The position numbers and the translations under genes are program-made. This document shows positions 23,719 to 32,727 of a stretch of DNA of 64,000 nucleotides, in pieces. Source of the stretch: Gammaproteobacteria bacterium (GTDB taxonomy: Bacteria; Pseudomonadota; Gammaproteobacteria; Steroidobacterales; Steroidobacteraceae); NCBI GenBank assembly GCA_025355645.1, contig JANXZG010000019.1, positions 101,108 through 165,107 of the forward strand. Direction: 5' to 3'. The notes under the pieces are model-generated. The model searched no databases and was not told the origin of the DNA. It saw only the letters and a list, made by a program, of their open reading frames with translations. Position 1 is the stretch's first letter. Every line of letters begins with the position of its first letter.

Positions 23719-26211
23719 TTATTCCCCTTTGAAAATATGTTCGGTAATGAGCCGGGGCAACCACGCGTCCGGATTCGCACCGACTTCCTCTATCAACTCA
23801 TGCATGCGCCGGACACTGGATGCCCGGCCAGAAATTACGGCGAGCTCGGCATCGAATCCCTTCAGATCAAGCTGACAAACGATGCCGCGATGGCCCTGCT
23901 TTACAAGAAACATGCGCGACCCTGGTTCTAGGCTTTCTTTGATCAGCTTGAATTCCCGCTCCGATAGGCCGAGGCCCTCCATATACTCCTGCGGATTGGC
24001 GTCGGCATTTGGAAAGAATATTTTGGTGGGAGTCTGCTCAATGAGCGTCCGGCTAATAGGACTCTTCAGCACGTCGCTGGCACTCTGGGTGGCCAGGCAC
24101 ATAACGCCGTTGAGTTTGCGCCAGGTTTTCGGGCCGTCCTTGGCGAAATTCTCGAACGCTTGGTCAGCGAGCAGGCGCCAGAACTCGTCCATCCAGCAAA
24201 CCAGCCGCCGGCCATCCAGGAGTTGACGTACAAGGTGAAACAGGTAGAGCGTAACGGGCGTGCGCGTAATCCTGTGCTCAAGAAACTCTGTAACGTCGAA
24301 ACCAATAACGGCCCCGGCGCCTGTTCGCGATAGGACGGTGTCATGTGGATTGTCGAATACCCATGAATAGTCTCCTCGACAGTTCTCGCACCACCTCCCC
24401 AACCGCGCGTGCAACCCGTCGGGGTCGGTGGAATCAAGGAACTCCACCAAGCGTGACAGCCTGCGCGCCGAAAGTTCGAGCGCTAGGGTTCCGTGCAGGG
24501 CTTGCTCAAGATCTTTGTCTTCGCTTGCCCGCAGATGGGGTTGCCTCGAGGAGGCAACCCTAGGCCCCGTCAGTTCGTGCAGCCACGCCTTCAGGAATTC
24601 GATGTTGGTGGGCGTGGCTGGCAACTGCAGTGGATTGAATCCGGTGGGCACCCCATTTCGCAGTGACTGATACTCACCGTGCAGCGCCCGCACAAGAATT
24701 TCCAGGCCGCGGTCCTTGTCAAAAATCACCTGCGTAACGCCTTGGCGGCTGAGCATTGAGATTAGAAAGCCAATAAAGACGGTCTTTCCCGATCCGGTTG
24801 GCCCGCAGATCAACGTATGGCCGATGTCTTTGCGACTGCCTCCATCGGCATCCGCAGGGTCGCTCGCGTGTAAAGAGAAATAGTATGGCGAGGCAGCACT
24901 GGTAATCAGCGCAATTATCGCATCGCCCCAGTGATTGTCCCGGGCCCTTCCGCGCGGAAAATTGTGGAACGGAGACATCGCCGAAAAATTTCGCGATGTT
25001 ATGGGTGCCTTGCGTGGACGAAAGGGAAAATTTCCGGGCAGTTGGGCCCAGAACGCACCTTCGAGCGCCAGATCCTCGCGGGCGACGGTCATTCCCGTAT
25101 CGGCGAGAATGCCTCTTGCCTGCGCAATATAATCATTTAGCAGCCTAAATCGACCGCGTTCCGAGGCCTGGTCACCAGGATCTGTGATATCAACTAGAAC
25201 TTGAAGTGAAAAATGATGGTCGCCCATCACGAACTCATTGCTGGTTAACGCGTCCAGTGCGTCCTTGAGTTGATGCGCCTGGGATACCGCAAAATCTCCC
25301 GCATTTACCATGCGGTTGAACTGACGTTGCAGTAGCGACTGCGCGCTGGACTTAGTTAGAAATGTGAATGACTGAGTCAGTACGAACGGAAATGATACGG
25401 ATAACAGCCGGTTGTACATTCCAACGCTCGTTGGCGTCGGGTATTCCTTGATGCCCAGCATGGCGCCCACTCTCGTGGCTCCGGGCAGCCGGTACTCAAT
25501 GGCTTCGTGCCCGAAAAAAAGTCGATTTCCGGCTAACGCGTCGCTCAGCGAACCGCGCGGAAGCGCAACGGGGCGGCATTCGCCATTTATGAGCATGGCC
25601 AAAAATTCCAGCAATGAAGAATTGCGGTTATCCCCGACGCAATAAACCCCCAGGCCTTCGGGCTCGTAGCGCGCCAATGATGCACATACCTGCTGCGCGA
25701 TTTTCTCGCATGCATCCAGGGCTTCTCTGGTTTCCAGCCGGGCGCTGTCCGGTTGTGACTTGGCGAGAATCTTCGCAAACAATCCGCTCGCCATGTTGGC
25801 TGTGGGTCGATACACGACTGCCAGGTAAATTTCGTTCGACATCAGGGTTTCGACTGACAATCGCTGTGCGTACTTAGTCTCCAGCATGGTTGAGAAACCC
25901 TGGACGCTTCTTGGTTTCGATTCGCAATCACGATGCAAGGAAACCAGCTTGTCGCGTCCGCGAACGACGTAGGTCCATATCGCTACCCGCGGGCTGGCCA
26001 CGTTTCGCCAAAACACGTTCAGACGTTCATGCCAATTGTTCAGCTGCACATCGTCGCAACTTTCAAAGCTTGCGCCGCCGAGGCGAAACGCCTGCAAATA
26101 GCCACCCTGAGTGGTCTTGACTACCTTGTCCGCCACATGGGCCGTGTACGGAATTCGTTCGGCCGCGTTCAAGTCGCGACGCGCCGCCCGCTCACGCGTC
26201 GCTTTCAGCAT
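23719..26211 (-). CDS. virB4: T4SS ATPase VirB4
   Basis: About 830 residues from ATG 26211 (MLKATRERAARRD). In-frame ATGs 18-24 bases upstream are alternatives but lie deeper in virB3. VirB4 energises pilus biogenesis and substrate transfer. The N-terminal domain has ERIPYTAHVADKVVKTTQGGYLQAFRLGG. The ATPase domain has Walker A HTLICGPTGSGKTVFIGFL near residue 450, TQVIFDKDRGLEILVRAL, and Walker B RRLVCWMDEFWRLL, then CLATQSASDVLKSP. The gene overlaps virB3 by 7 bp. Confidence 0.96.
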   Translation of the reverse strand: MLKATRERAARRDLNAAERIPYTAHVADKVVKTTQGGYLQAFRLGGASFESCDDVQLNNWHERLNVFWRNVASPRVAIWTYVVRGRDKLVSLHRDCESKPRSVQGFSTMLETKYAQRLSVETLMSNEIYLAVVYRPTANMASGLFAKILAKSQPDSARLETREALDACEKIAQQVCASLARYEPEGLGVYCVGDNRNSSLLEFLAMLINGECRPVALPRGSLSDALAGNRLFFGHEAIEYRLPGATRVGAMLGIKEYPTPTSVGMYNRLLSVSFPFVLTQSFTFLTKSSAQSLLQRQFNRMVNAGDFAVSQAHQLKDALDALTSNEFVMGDHHFSLQVLVDITDPGDQASERGRFRLLNDYIAQARGILADTGMTVAREDLALEGAFWAQLPGNFPFRPRKAPITSRNFSAMSPFHNFPRGRARDNHWGDAIIALITSAASPYYFSLHASDPADADGGSRKDIGHTLICGPTGSGKTVFIGFLISMLSRQGVTQVIFDKDRGLEILVRALHGEYQSLRNGVPTGFNPLQLPATPTNIEFLKAWLHELTGPRVASSRQPHLRASEDKDLEQALHGTLALELSARRLSRLVEFLDSTDPDGLHARLGRWCENCRGDYSWVFDNPHDTVLSRTGAGAVIGFDVTEFLEHRITRTPVTLYLFHLVRQLLDGRRLVCWMDEFWRLLADQAFENFAKDGPKTWRKLNGVMCLATQSASDVLKSPISRTLIEQTPTKIFFPNADANPQEYMEGLGLSEREFKLIKESLEPGSRMFLVKQGHRGIVCQLDLKGFDAELAVISGRASSVRRMHELIEEVGANPDAWLPRLITEHIFKGE

Positions 26212-26600
26212 GACCTGGCCCCGTCGCATATACATCGGATTTCCACCTCGGATTGTCGACGGCGTCTCGCCCCTCGGCGGTCCGGAAAGTCGATTGCAAG
26301 GGGGCTGTAACTACAGGCCTTCCATACCCGCAGGTTCCCCAAAGCCGCGGGTAGCCTGGTCCGTGCCCAGAGTAGCGTTAGGTCGAAAAATCGGGCGTCG
26401 CGGGCGCATAACAGCATGCACACCCCATGAATCGGCAAGCACATGAAGAGCGTTAGCAGATTCTTGCTCAATAGGAAAATTTCCATGATGAAGATCATAT
26501 TGAAGAGCAACGCCGAATACGTGACGCCCCAGCGCATGGGCGGACGCGTAGCGCCGACAAATAGCGGATCCACCGACAGCCCTGGGTTACGGTCGCGCAT
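26205..26600 (-). CDS. virB3: T4SS membrane protein VirB3
   Basis: About 131 residues from ATG 26600 (MRDRNPGLSVDPLFVGATRPP); the open frame goes back to a TTG at 26621 that overlaps virB2. D-P-L-F-V-G-A-T-R-P-P is the VirB3 signature. It is followed by two hydrophobic segments (VTYSALLFNMIFIMEIFLL; LLTLFMCLPIHGVCMLLC) and a cytoplasmic tail with RDARFFDLTLLWART. The C-terminus is longer than in most VirB3 proteins. VirB3 associates with VirB4. Confidence 0.9.
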   Translation of the reverse strand: MRDRNPGLSVDPLFVGATRPPMRWGVTYSALLFNMIFIMEIFLLSKNLLTLFMCLPIHGVCMLLCARDARFFDLTLLWARTRLPAALGNLRVWKACSYSPLAIDFPDRRGARRRRQSEVEIRCICDGARSC

Positions 26601-26610
26601 TGCCGTCTGC

Positions 26611-26901
26611 TCAGACGCCAAACAATCCGCGAATCCAGGTCACTATCTGGGGCGCACCGAAGGCGATCGCGATTCCCAGGATGGCGCCGATACACCAGCC
26701 CCAAGACATCCGGTTTGCCATTGCCATGCCGCCTAGGATCATGACAAGAATGATGGCAACGGGCGTCAGCCAAGCGAGGATGTTTGTCTGCAGCGCGGTG
26801 GCGCCTGTCAGGAACGGCGACGTCTGCGCGGCTGCCAATCCTGGCAAGCATAGGAGAACGACGAGAAGACGCGAAACAAAAGCGCGGGATGTTGAATGCA
26901 T
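26611..26901 (-). CDS. virB2: T4SS major pilin VirB2 (TrbC/VirB2 family)
   Basis: A 96-residue pilin precursor. The signal peptide (RLLVVLLCLPGLAAAQ) is followed by two hydrophobic helices (ILAWLTPVAIILVMILGGMAMA; WGWCIGAILGIAIAFGAPQIVTWI), the standard TrbC/VirB2 layout. The start at ATG 26901 has AAAGGAATTCCAG upstream. It is the first secretion gene after ssb. Confidence 0.92.
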   Translation of the reverse strand: MHSTSRAFVSRLLVVLLCLPGLAAAQTSPFLTGATALQTNILAWLTPVAIILVMILGGMAMANRMSWGWCIGAILGIAIAFGAPQIVTWIRGLFGV

Positions 26902-26953
26902 CTGGAATTCCTTTTCCGGCAGAGAGAATGTAGGGTCTCGGCAGCAACTCTAT

Positions 26954-27346
26954 TTAAGTCTTAAGCGCACCAGCTTCTTGGGGAGCTATTCTCAAGGCTC
27001 GTTCTTCGCGTTTGGCTTTACCCGGAGCGCCGAAGCGGAAGCCTTGGACTACATAAGAATGGTCGTACTGCTTTTCTCCATCTCGATGGGTCCAGTGATT
27101 TGCGCGGATCTGCGCCTGCACTATCAACTGGTCGCCTTTGCGTGCGTTCCTTGCAATTGCCTCGCCTAAACTTTCGAAGGCGATAAACCACACAGTGATG
27201 CAAACCGCACGCGAATGGCCGCCTGTGTCCTTCCCGGCAAAATCGTTGCCCACCAGGCACATCCGCGTATAGGCGGTTTCGCCCTTGAGTACTAGCTCCG
27301 GGTCTTTTGCCAGGGTGCCGACCGCAATCAGCGTAAAGCTATTCAT
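26954..27346 (-). CDS. ssb: Single-stranded DNA-binding protein (plasmid/ICE type)
   Basis: A 130-residue OB-fold SSB (MNSFTLIAVGTLAKDPEL; RNARKGDQLIVQAQIRANHWTHRDGEKQYDHSYVVQGFRFG). The start is ATG 27346, 7 bases after GGAG; the ATG 6 bases earlier is too close to that site. It lacks the acidic C-terminal tip (DDDIPF type) of housekeeping SSBs and ends in a basic and Ala-rich tail. That is common in SSBs carried on conjugative elements, where the protein protects the entering strand. It opens the T4SS operon, 52 bp before virB2. Confidence 0.9.
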   Translation of the reverse strand: MNSFTLIAVGTLAKDPELVLKGETAYTRMCLVGNDFAGKDTGGHSRAVCITVWFIAFESLGEAIARNARKGDQLIVQAQIRANHWTHRDGEKQYDHSYVVQGFRFGAPGKAKREERALRIAPQEAGALKT

Positions 27347-27680
27347 TGCCATACTCCGTCCGATGTTTGAGGGGCGGGACGGAGTTTGGATTGGCGATGC
27401 GCGGCGGAAAACCGGATTAATTGCCGTGTCCGTGCAGAAAAGCGCGCTGTGGCCACGACCGCGCTAGAGCCGGGAGCGATTCGCGCATTCAGGTTGCCGG
27501 CGAGCTTTATTACCGACCGCCGTTACGCCAGGTTATACCTGTGGGCAGAATCCCTGAAATTAGTTTGCATCCCGCGAGAACTTCGCACGCGAAGGCGAGA
27601 TGTAGCCGGGTCGCATCGACGCTTTTACTAGGCGGATCCAAAGCTTGGTCAAAGAAACCCGTCGAGCCGGCGCCGCGCTG
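27347..27680. other. Gap between ssb and the asparaginase gene
   Basis: About 330 bp without a convincing gene. It should hold the promoter of the ssb-virB operon and the right-hand boundary of the conjugation module. I see GGAG before ssb, but no clear -35/-10 pair, no tRNA and no obvious direct repeat that would mark an attachment site. Confidence 0.5.
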
Positions 27681-28175
27681 TCAATTTGGTCCTTCGGTCG
27701 CTTCGAATCGATTGAGTTCGAGGTTCTTGCGCACTCGCTTGGGATCGAACACCTGGCCGTTCGCAACGATATACACGCCAGGGGCAAGCGTCTGAACCGC
27801 AGCCACTGCCATTCCAAGATTAAACGGCGCGTCACTATCCGTAAACCTTCCAGGCTCTAGAGCACCAGTCAACACGACGGTCTTGCCGGATATGCCACCA
27901 AGCGTGAGCGCCGTAGCGACCATGGTGTCGGTGCCATGCGTAACAATAATCCTGGCCGACCTACTGCGCGACACCGCCTCTCCGATGGCCGCCCGATCCG
28001 CATCGGTCATTTCAAGGCTATCCTTACGCAGCAATTGCGTCACGGTAATTGGAACACTTGCCCGGGCGCGGCTCAGTATCTGTTCAACCATTGGCGGCCC
28101 TACTTCGTAGGCCCCCTTGGCGTCGAAATATACTTTGTCGATCGTGCCGCCAGTCGTGATGATTTCTATTTGCAT
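27681..28175 (-). CDS. Short asparaginase-like protein (N-terminal domain only)
   Basis: A 164-residue protein matching the N-terminal catalytic domain of L-asparaginases. Catalytic-Thr motif 1 is TTGGTIDKVY near residue 8; motif 2, IVTHGTDTMVATAL near residue 78, supplies Thr-Asp. Full asparaginases have about 330 residues and complete the active site with a second domain, which is absent. A family of stand-alone short asparaginase-domain proteins exists, and the C-terminus here (PGVYIVANGQVFDPKRVRKN) looks intact, so truncation is unlikely. It follows batD by 31 bp and may be the last gene of the Bat operon. Confidence 0.85.
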   Translation of the reverse strand: MQIEIITTGGTIDKVYFDAKGAYEVGPPMVEQILSRARASVPITVTQLLRKDSLEMTDADRAAIGEAVSRSRSARIIVTHGTDTMVATALTLGGISGKTVVLTGALEPGRFTDSDAPFNLGMAVAAVQTLAPGVYIVANGQVFDPKRVRKNLELNRFEATEGPN

Positions 28176-28206
28176 GCCCGTGATTATAATTCAGCGAAGC
28201 GCGGCA

Positions 28207-29916
28207 TCAGCTGTATAGCGGTGCGAGTGACCCGCCGCCGGGCTTGCCGCCGCCTGTCACGTCGCCTCTTGGTGGCAAGTCCCTTATCGCAGAAGCGAGC
28301 GCCGCGCCATCCCAGGGCGCTCCACGATACAACGCACGGCCCAGCTCAAGGAGCAGCACACTGATCCTGTCGTCCGCCAACCGCTTGGCGAGCGCGGCGA
28401 TACTGCGCGGCGCCGATTCGGGCCACGCCGTCGCGGCCCACGCGAGCAGTGCGCTGCGAGCGCCGGATGCATCGTTGCGCCTACATGCCGTCTGGAACTG
28501 CACTCGCGCCTTTGCGGCACTTAGCGGCGCAGCCTTTCTCGGTGCGCGGCGCGAGAATAGCCAGGCCAGCATCGTGGCCAGCCACAGGAGGGCAAATATC
28601 AGACTGATCCACAGCCATGGGTCACGCAGCGAGGTGGTACTCAAGCGCGCTGGACTATCCTGTGCCGCCGCGGTATTTCGGCTGGCACCATCGGGGTTCG
28701 CCGCTGGCACGGGGCCTGGGTTGGCCGCGCCCATCGCTGGCAAAATCGTGAGGGTATGTCCCGGCAGGATTATTTCCCGCGGCTGGTTGGCCTGCGTGTC
28801 CCACCAGGCAAGGCGAAGTGGCGCAAGCTCGAATTTTCCCGGGCGATCGGCAATCATGGCGACACTCTGGTCGCGCTTCGCTGTAACGACATCGCCCAGT
28901 GCTGCATTGTCTAACTTTGCCTGATCGGGGTAAGCCTTGAGGCCGGCGGGAAGTTTGATCAGCGCGGCGAGGTCAGGCAATTGTGCGGCGGTTACTCCCT
29001 CAGCGCGTAAATGCAAATCCCGGGTAATCGGGTCACCGACATGAACTTCTGCATTGCCCGGATGCCAATTGTCGGTAAGTGTCACTTTCTGCGCAGGCAG
29101 CCAATAACGTTCATCGATGCCGTTTGGTCGCGCTCGAACATTGAGCGCGACATCATCACCATGCACCCGAATCGGCTTGGCAGCACCGGCGAGGCCGCCC
29201 GCAGCGCCGAACAGGTCGGCGAAGGGGTCAGTGCTGAGCCGGTCGGGTCTTGCACGCATCACGACCTGCCCCGCCAGCTGCGGGCCCGGGAGCTTAAGAT
29301 CACCGCTCTTTTGCGGAAACAGTAGGTAATGACGCTCGACGACATCGTACTGGCGGCCGTTTTTCTCCAGGGTCCGGTTGCGATCGAGTCCAACCTGCTG
29401 GGCGAGTACGTCGCCATTTCCGGCAAACTCCAGCGTCGCCTGCAGCAGTTGCTCGCCCGCGTACACACGTATCGTGACATTGACAGCCGCCTGGACGTAC
29501 GGCTGTTTCTGATCGACGATCGTCTCAAGAAACACACTATCCAGCTGCGCTGTCTGTTTGGCGCTGACATTCAGGGTAAGCGGATTGCTGGCCTCACCGG
29601 CCCACGTGATCGGCGGCACCGGAATTTGCCCGGCGCGCTTAGGGGCGATTATTATTTGTGTCTCGGTATGCGATGACACGGTGCCGTTGATGATCTGCAT
29701 GTTGTTGCTGCGGCTGGTCGACAAAATGTCGAAATCCTGCTGCAACGGCGCGAGGTCTGGCTGATCGCGCGTTTGCCCTTCGTACTGCAGCACCAGGCGC
29801 ACGGGCTCGCCGGCGCCGACGTGGTTGGCATCCAGCGTTGCCCTGACGGCGCCGAGCGCGCTAGCTGCCATCAACAGCGCGAGCAGCGCGCAAAGCGGTG
29901 CTTTCACTGCTGCCAC
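28207..29916 (-). CDS. batD: BatD family protein (Bat aerotolerance operon)
   Basis: A 569-residue protein with a signal peptide (CALLALLMAASALGAVRA), a large periplasmic beta-rich region (GEPVRLVLQYEGQTRDQPDLAPLQQDFDILSTSRS is typical BatD), one C-terminal transmembrane helix (LWISLIFALLWLATMLAWLF) and a cytoplasmic helical tail. The middle part includes QKQPYVQAAVNVTIRVYAGEQLL, the usual ligand-like repeat. BatD works with BatA-C at the membrane in stress tolerance. It overlaps batC by 13 bp. Confidence 0.92.
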   Translation of the reverse strand: MAAVKAPLCALLALLMAASALGAVRATLDANHVGAGEPVRLVLQYEGQTRDQPDLAPLQQDFDILSTSRSNNMQIINGTVSSHTETQIIIAPKRAGQIPVPPITWAGEASNPLTLNVSAKQTAQLDSVFLETIVDQKQPYVQAAVNVTIRVYAGEQLLQATLEFAGNGDVLAQQVGLDRNRTLEKNGRQYDVVERHYLLFPQKSGDLKLPGPQLAGQVVMRARPDRLSTDPFADLFGAAGGLAGAAKPIRVHGDDVALNVRARPNGIDERYWLPAQKVTLTDNWHPGNAEVHVGDPITRDLHLRAEGVTAAQLPDLAALIKLPAGLKAYPDQAKLDNAALGDVVTAKRDQSVAMIADRPGKFELAPLRLAWWDTQANQPREIILPGHTLTILPAMGAANPGPVPAANPDGASRNTAAAQDSPARLSTTSLRDPWLWISLIFALLWLATMLAWLFSRRAPRKAAPLSAAKARVQFQTACRRNDASGARSALLAWAATAWPESAPRSIAALAKRLADDRISVLLLELGRALYRGAPWDGAALASAIRDLPPRGDVTGGGKPGGGSLAPLYS

Positions 29917-30746
29917 TCGCGCTGATTTAGCATGTGCTCGATCATGAATTTCCGTCGCAACAAGCCGCCCGGGTCATCGGGAATCCAGCGCAGCCATTGA
30001 TCGAGAGATTGCGCTTGTTCGGACGGGGGCGGTGGCGGGATATCTGCGGGGCGAGCGTTGGCAGGATTCCCCTCAGGCCGGTCAGGAAGTTCTTGCTCCT
30101 GATGACTGCGCTGCTTCGGTTCTGCTGGCTGCGCAGGTTTCGCACTCAGTGCATTGGCATCGCCTGCGGACTGATTTTTCTGGTCCTGGATCGGTTTGTC
30201 CTGGTCCGTTTCGCTCTGTTGCTTGTTACCCCGACCCTGTTCATTTCGCGGGATGCCGCGGTCCTTTTCCTTTGGGCCGTTATCGGCGTTGGATGCCTTG
30301 TCGTCCTTCGTGCCCTTACCATCGTTGCCATCCTTGGCATCCTTGTCCTTGCCATCCTTGGGGTCCTTTCCGTCCTTGTCTCCCGGCTTGCTGGACTTTG
30401 GGTGCGACTTTTCTTGCTGTTCGACGAGGTCGCGGTTGTGCTGTGCATCACGCTTCAGGTTCGCGTCTGTCGTGCCGCCATGTAGCACCGCATCGTAGGC
30501 AGAAATGGCCCCCTGCAAATCGCCGGTGTGGGCGAGGGCGTTGCCCCGGTTGTATTGGGATATCGGATCGCTGAAGTTCTGCAGGCGCTGCGCGGCGGCG
30601 GCATACTGCTGGCCTTGTATTTCGATGTAAGCTTGCTCGCGCTGGGCGAGGGTTTGCTGCTCGGGGCGCGACCAAAGATCCGCCCAGCCCATGCCGTGCG
30701 CATTTCCACATGCGCTGAGCAGTACAACTGCCAGAATGCGCCTCAC
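29904..30746 (-). CDS. batC: BatC-like TPR protein with a Lys/Asp-rich linker
   Basis: About 280 residues from GTG 30746 (VRRILAVVLLSACGNA), which overlaps the batB stop in a GTGTGA junction; the ATG at 30821 would run far into batB. A lipoprotein-like signal is followed by TPR repeats (YAAAAQRLQNFSDPISQYNRGNALAHTGDLQGAISAYDAVL). Then comes a low-complexity charged region of about 100 residues built from K-D-G-K-D-type units, and a C-terminal DQWLRWIPDDPGGLLRRKF motif. That motif, with the position between batB and batD, identifies the BatC-like role. Confidence 0.88.
   Translation of the reverse strand: MRRILAVVLLSACGNAHGMGWADLWSRPEQQTLAQREQAYIEIQGQQYAAAAQRLQNFSDPISQYNRGNALAHTGDLQGAISAYDAVLHGGTTDANLKRDAQHNRDLVEQQEKSHPKSSKPGDKDGKDPKDGKDKDAKDGNDGKGTKDDKASNADNGPKEKDRGIPRNEQGRGNKQQSETDQDKPIQDQKNQSAGDANALSAKPAQPAEPKQRSHQEQELPDRPEGNPANARPADIPPPPPSEQAQSLDQWLRWIPDDPGGLLRRKFMIEHMLNQREWQQ
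30290..30400. repeat. Degenerate short tandem repeats coding for the KDGKD linker of BatC
   Basis: On the plus strand, units such as GTCCTTGCCATCCTTGG recur with small changes for about 110 bp. On the minus strand they encode the Lys/Asp/Gly-rich stretch GDKDGKDPKDGKDKDAKDG. This is a low-complexity coding repeat prone to length change, not a mobile element. Confidence 0.7.
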
Positions 30747-31738
30747 ACCCACCCCCGGCGCGCGAGCAGCAATGCAAGCAACAGAATCGGCGGCATCAGC
30801 CAGATCCCTTCGTTGCGCCAACTCTCGACCCTCTGTTCGGAGGCCCTACCGTCATCCTGCAGCGGGTTCGCACGGCGCACTTCGAGCGCCACGATGAGTT
30901 GCTTGAGTTGTTCGAGCGCCCAATACTGCCCATGGCCGGCGACGGCGATGCGCTGCAGTTCGTCGATCGGCAATTTCGCAAGCACGCTACGTCCCTGCAA
31001 ATCGTGGATAAACGCGCCCTTGGCATCCTTCAGCGGAGCGCCGTCGGCCGTGCCGATACCGACTACCTGAACCTCGGCCCCTTGCGTGGCAAGCTGTTGT
31101 GCGGTGCTGAGCGCTTCAGATGGGTCACTGAAGCCATCGGAGAGCACAATGACGCTGGCGTGACGACTACCAGACTGTCGCAGCAGCCGTCCCGCCTGTG
31201 CCAACGCCGGTCCCAAGGCATCGCCGGATTCCGGCATCAAGGAGGGACTTAGCGGCGGCAGCAAGCCACGTACCGTCGACACATCGGATGTCAGGGGAAC
31301 TACTGTATGTGCTTCGCCGGCAAAGACGATCAGTCCCACGCGCGCATCGTGCGCGGCACCGAGCAGATCATCGATAGCAAAGCGCGCGCGCGTCACGCGA
31401 TCTGGCGCGACATCGGCCACCATCATGGAGGGGGACAGGTCGAGCACGATGACCCAGTCGTGCGGCGCGCGATACCCCGTGCTCGGTTCGCGTTGCCACG
31501 CGGGACCTGCGATTGCCAGTGCCGAGAGCATCCAGATGGGTGCAAGAAGCAGCCATGGACCATTCGATTTGCCGATGGACTCAAGTCGCAGTGCCGCCAT
31601 GATCTCGGCGTCCATGACCTTCGACCAGGCACCCGTGCGAGATTGCCGCATGCGCATCCAGCCGGCCAAAAACAGCAACGGTGGCACCAGCAGCAGGCAT
31701 ACCGGATGCAGGAAATGCAATTGATGCAGTCCGTTCAT
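30743..31738 (-). CDS. batB: VWA domain membrane protein BatB
   Basis: About 331 residues from ATG 31738 (MNGLHQLHFLHP), a 4 bp ATGA overlap with batA; the frame is open further upstream only inside batA. Membrane segments at the N-terminus (VCLLLVPPLLFLAGW; LLLAPIWMLSALAIAG) precede a von Willebrand A domain with MIDAS WVIVLDLSPSMMVADVAP and the later VIVLSDGFSDP. The domain ends with a C-terminal helix (LMPPILLLALLLARRG). It binds partner proteins through a metal-dependent VWA site on the periplasmic side. Confidence 0.92.
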   Translation of the reverse strand: MNGLHQLHFLHPVCLLLVPPLLFLAGWMRMRQSRTGAWSKVMDAEIMAALRLESIGKSNGPWLLLAPIWMLSALAIAGPAWQREPSTGYRAPHDWVIVLDLSPSMMVADVAPDRVTRARFAIDDLLGAAHDARVGLIVFAGEAHTVVPLTSDVSTVRGLLPPLSPSLMPESGDALGPALAQAGRLLRQSGSRHASVIVLSDGFSDPSEALSTAQQLATQGAEVQVVGIGTADGAPLKDAKGAFIHDLQGRSVLAKLPIDELQRIAVAGHGQYWALEQLKQLIVALEVRRANPLQDDGRASEQRVESWRNEGIWLMPPILLLALLLARRGWV

Positions 31739-32727
31739 GCCCAGGTACGCATTCCAAACCAGACACAAGGCACGCTGATCATCAACGCGGCAGCCAGCGG
31801 ATACCAGAACCATTCTTCTACCGGCCGCAGCCACTGGGCGCGTGCGGCCACGGGTTCCAACTTCTCTATTTGCCGATACACGGCCTGCAGCGCCGAGGCA
31901 TCGGTAGCGCGAAAATACTGGCCGCCTGTGGTCTTGGCTATCTGCTGCAAGGTATTCTCATCCAGGTCATTGTTACCGCGTGGACCGAAAAATCCCGCGG
32001 CCGCTGCAGCGCCGACACCGATGGTGTAAATGCGCAGACCCGCATCTGCCGCAAACCTTGCGGCCTGCAGCGGCGGCACGACTCCGGCGTTACTTTGCCC
32101 GTCGGTCAACAGGATCAACACCGTGTTGGCAGGCGCGATGTTGGAGACGCCGACGGATCCCTCGGACTCGCGCTGTTCGGCGCGTAAGCGCTTGATCGCC
32201 ATGCCGATCGCATCACCAATAGCTGTCTGCGGCCCGGCAACCCCAACGACCGCCTCATCTAGAAAGTGATGCACAGTGACCAGATCCTGTGTCAACGGCG
32301 CCTGTACGTACGGTTGGGTACCGAACAGGATCAGTCCCACCTGATCGCCCTGGCGTCCGTCGATGAACTTCCCAGCGACCTGTTGCACGACCTGCAGTCG
32401 GCTCGCATTGTTCGCCATGTCCTGGGTCGACATCGAGCCTGACACGTCGACCGCAAGGATGATGCGCCGGCCGGTAGTCGGCGCCGGCAAAGGATCACCG
32501 AGCCATTGCGGGCGCATTGCCGCAAGCACAAGCAAACACCATAGCGCTGCAAACACAACACGCCACATGGTCCCGGCGGATGCCGCTTTGCCGCCGCGGG
32601 CGCCGAGTGCGGCCGCAAACGGTAGAAACAATGCGGCGCTCGCGGGCGCGGCGACGGCGCGCAGGCGATAGTGAAGCAACGGCAGGGGCAGCAGGGCTGC
32701 CATCCACGGCCACGCCAGCTGCATCAT
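31735..32727 (-). CDS. batA: VWA domain membrane protein BatA
   Basis: About 330 residues from ATG 32727, overlapping the DUF4381 gene by 4 bp. A membrane segment (MWRVVFAALWCLLVLAAM) precedes the VWA domain with a full MIDAS motif, ILAVDVSGSMSTQDM (D-x-S-x-S), and VLILLTDGQSNAG. Further landmarks are GDQVGLILFGTQPYVQAPLT and AIGDAIGMAIKRL. A second helix lies at the C-terminus. Paired with BatB as in other Bat operons. Confidence 0.93.
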   Translation of the reverse strand: MMQLAWPWMAALLPLPLLHYRLRAVAAPASAALFLPFAAALGARGGKAASAGTMWRVVFAALWCLLVLAAMRPQWLGDPLPAPTTGRRIILAVDVSGSMSTQDMANNASRLQVVQQVAGKFIDGRQGDQVGLILFGTQPYVQAPLTQDLVTVHHFLDEAVVGVAGPQTAIGDAIGMAIKRLRAEQRESEGSVGVSNIAPANTVLILLTDGQSNAGVVPPLQAARFAADAGLRIYTIGVGAAAAAGFFGPRGNNDLDENTLQQIAKTTGGQYFRATDASALQAVYRQIEKLEPVAARAQWLRPVEEWFWYPLAAALMISVPCVWFGMRTWA

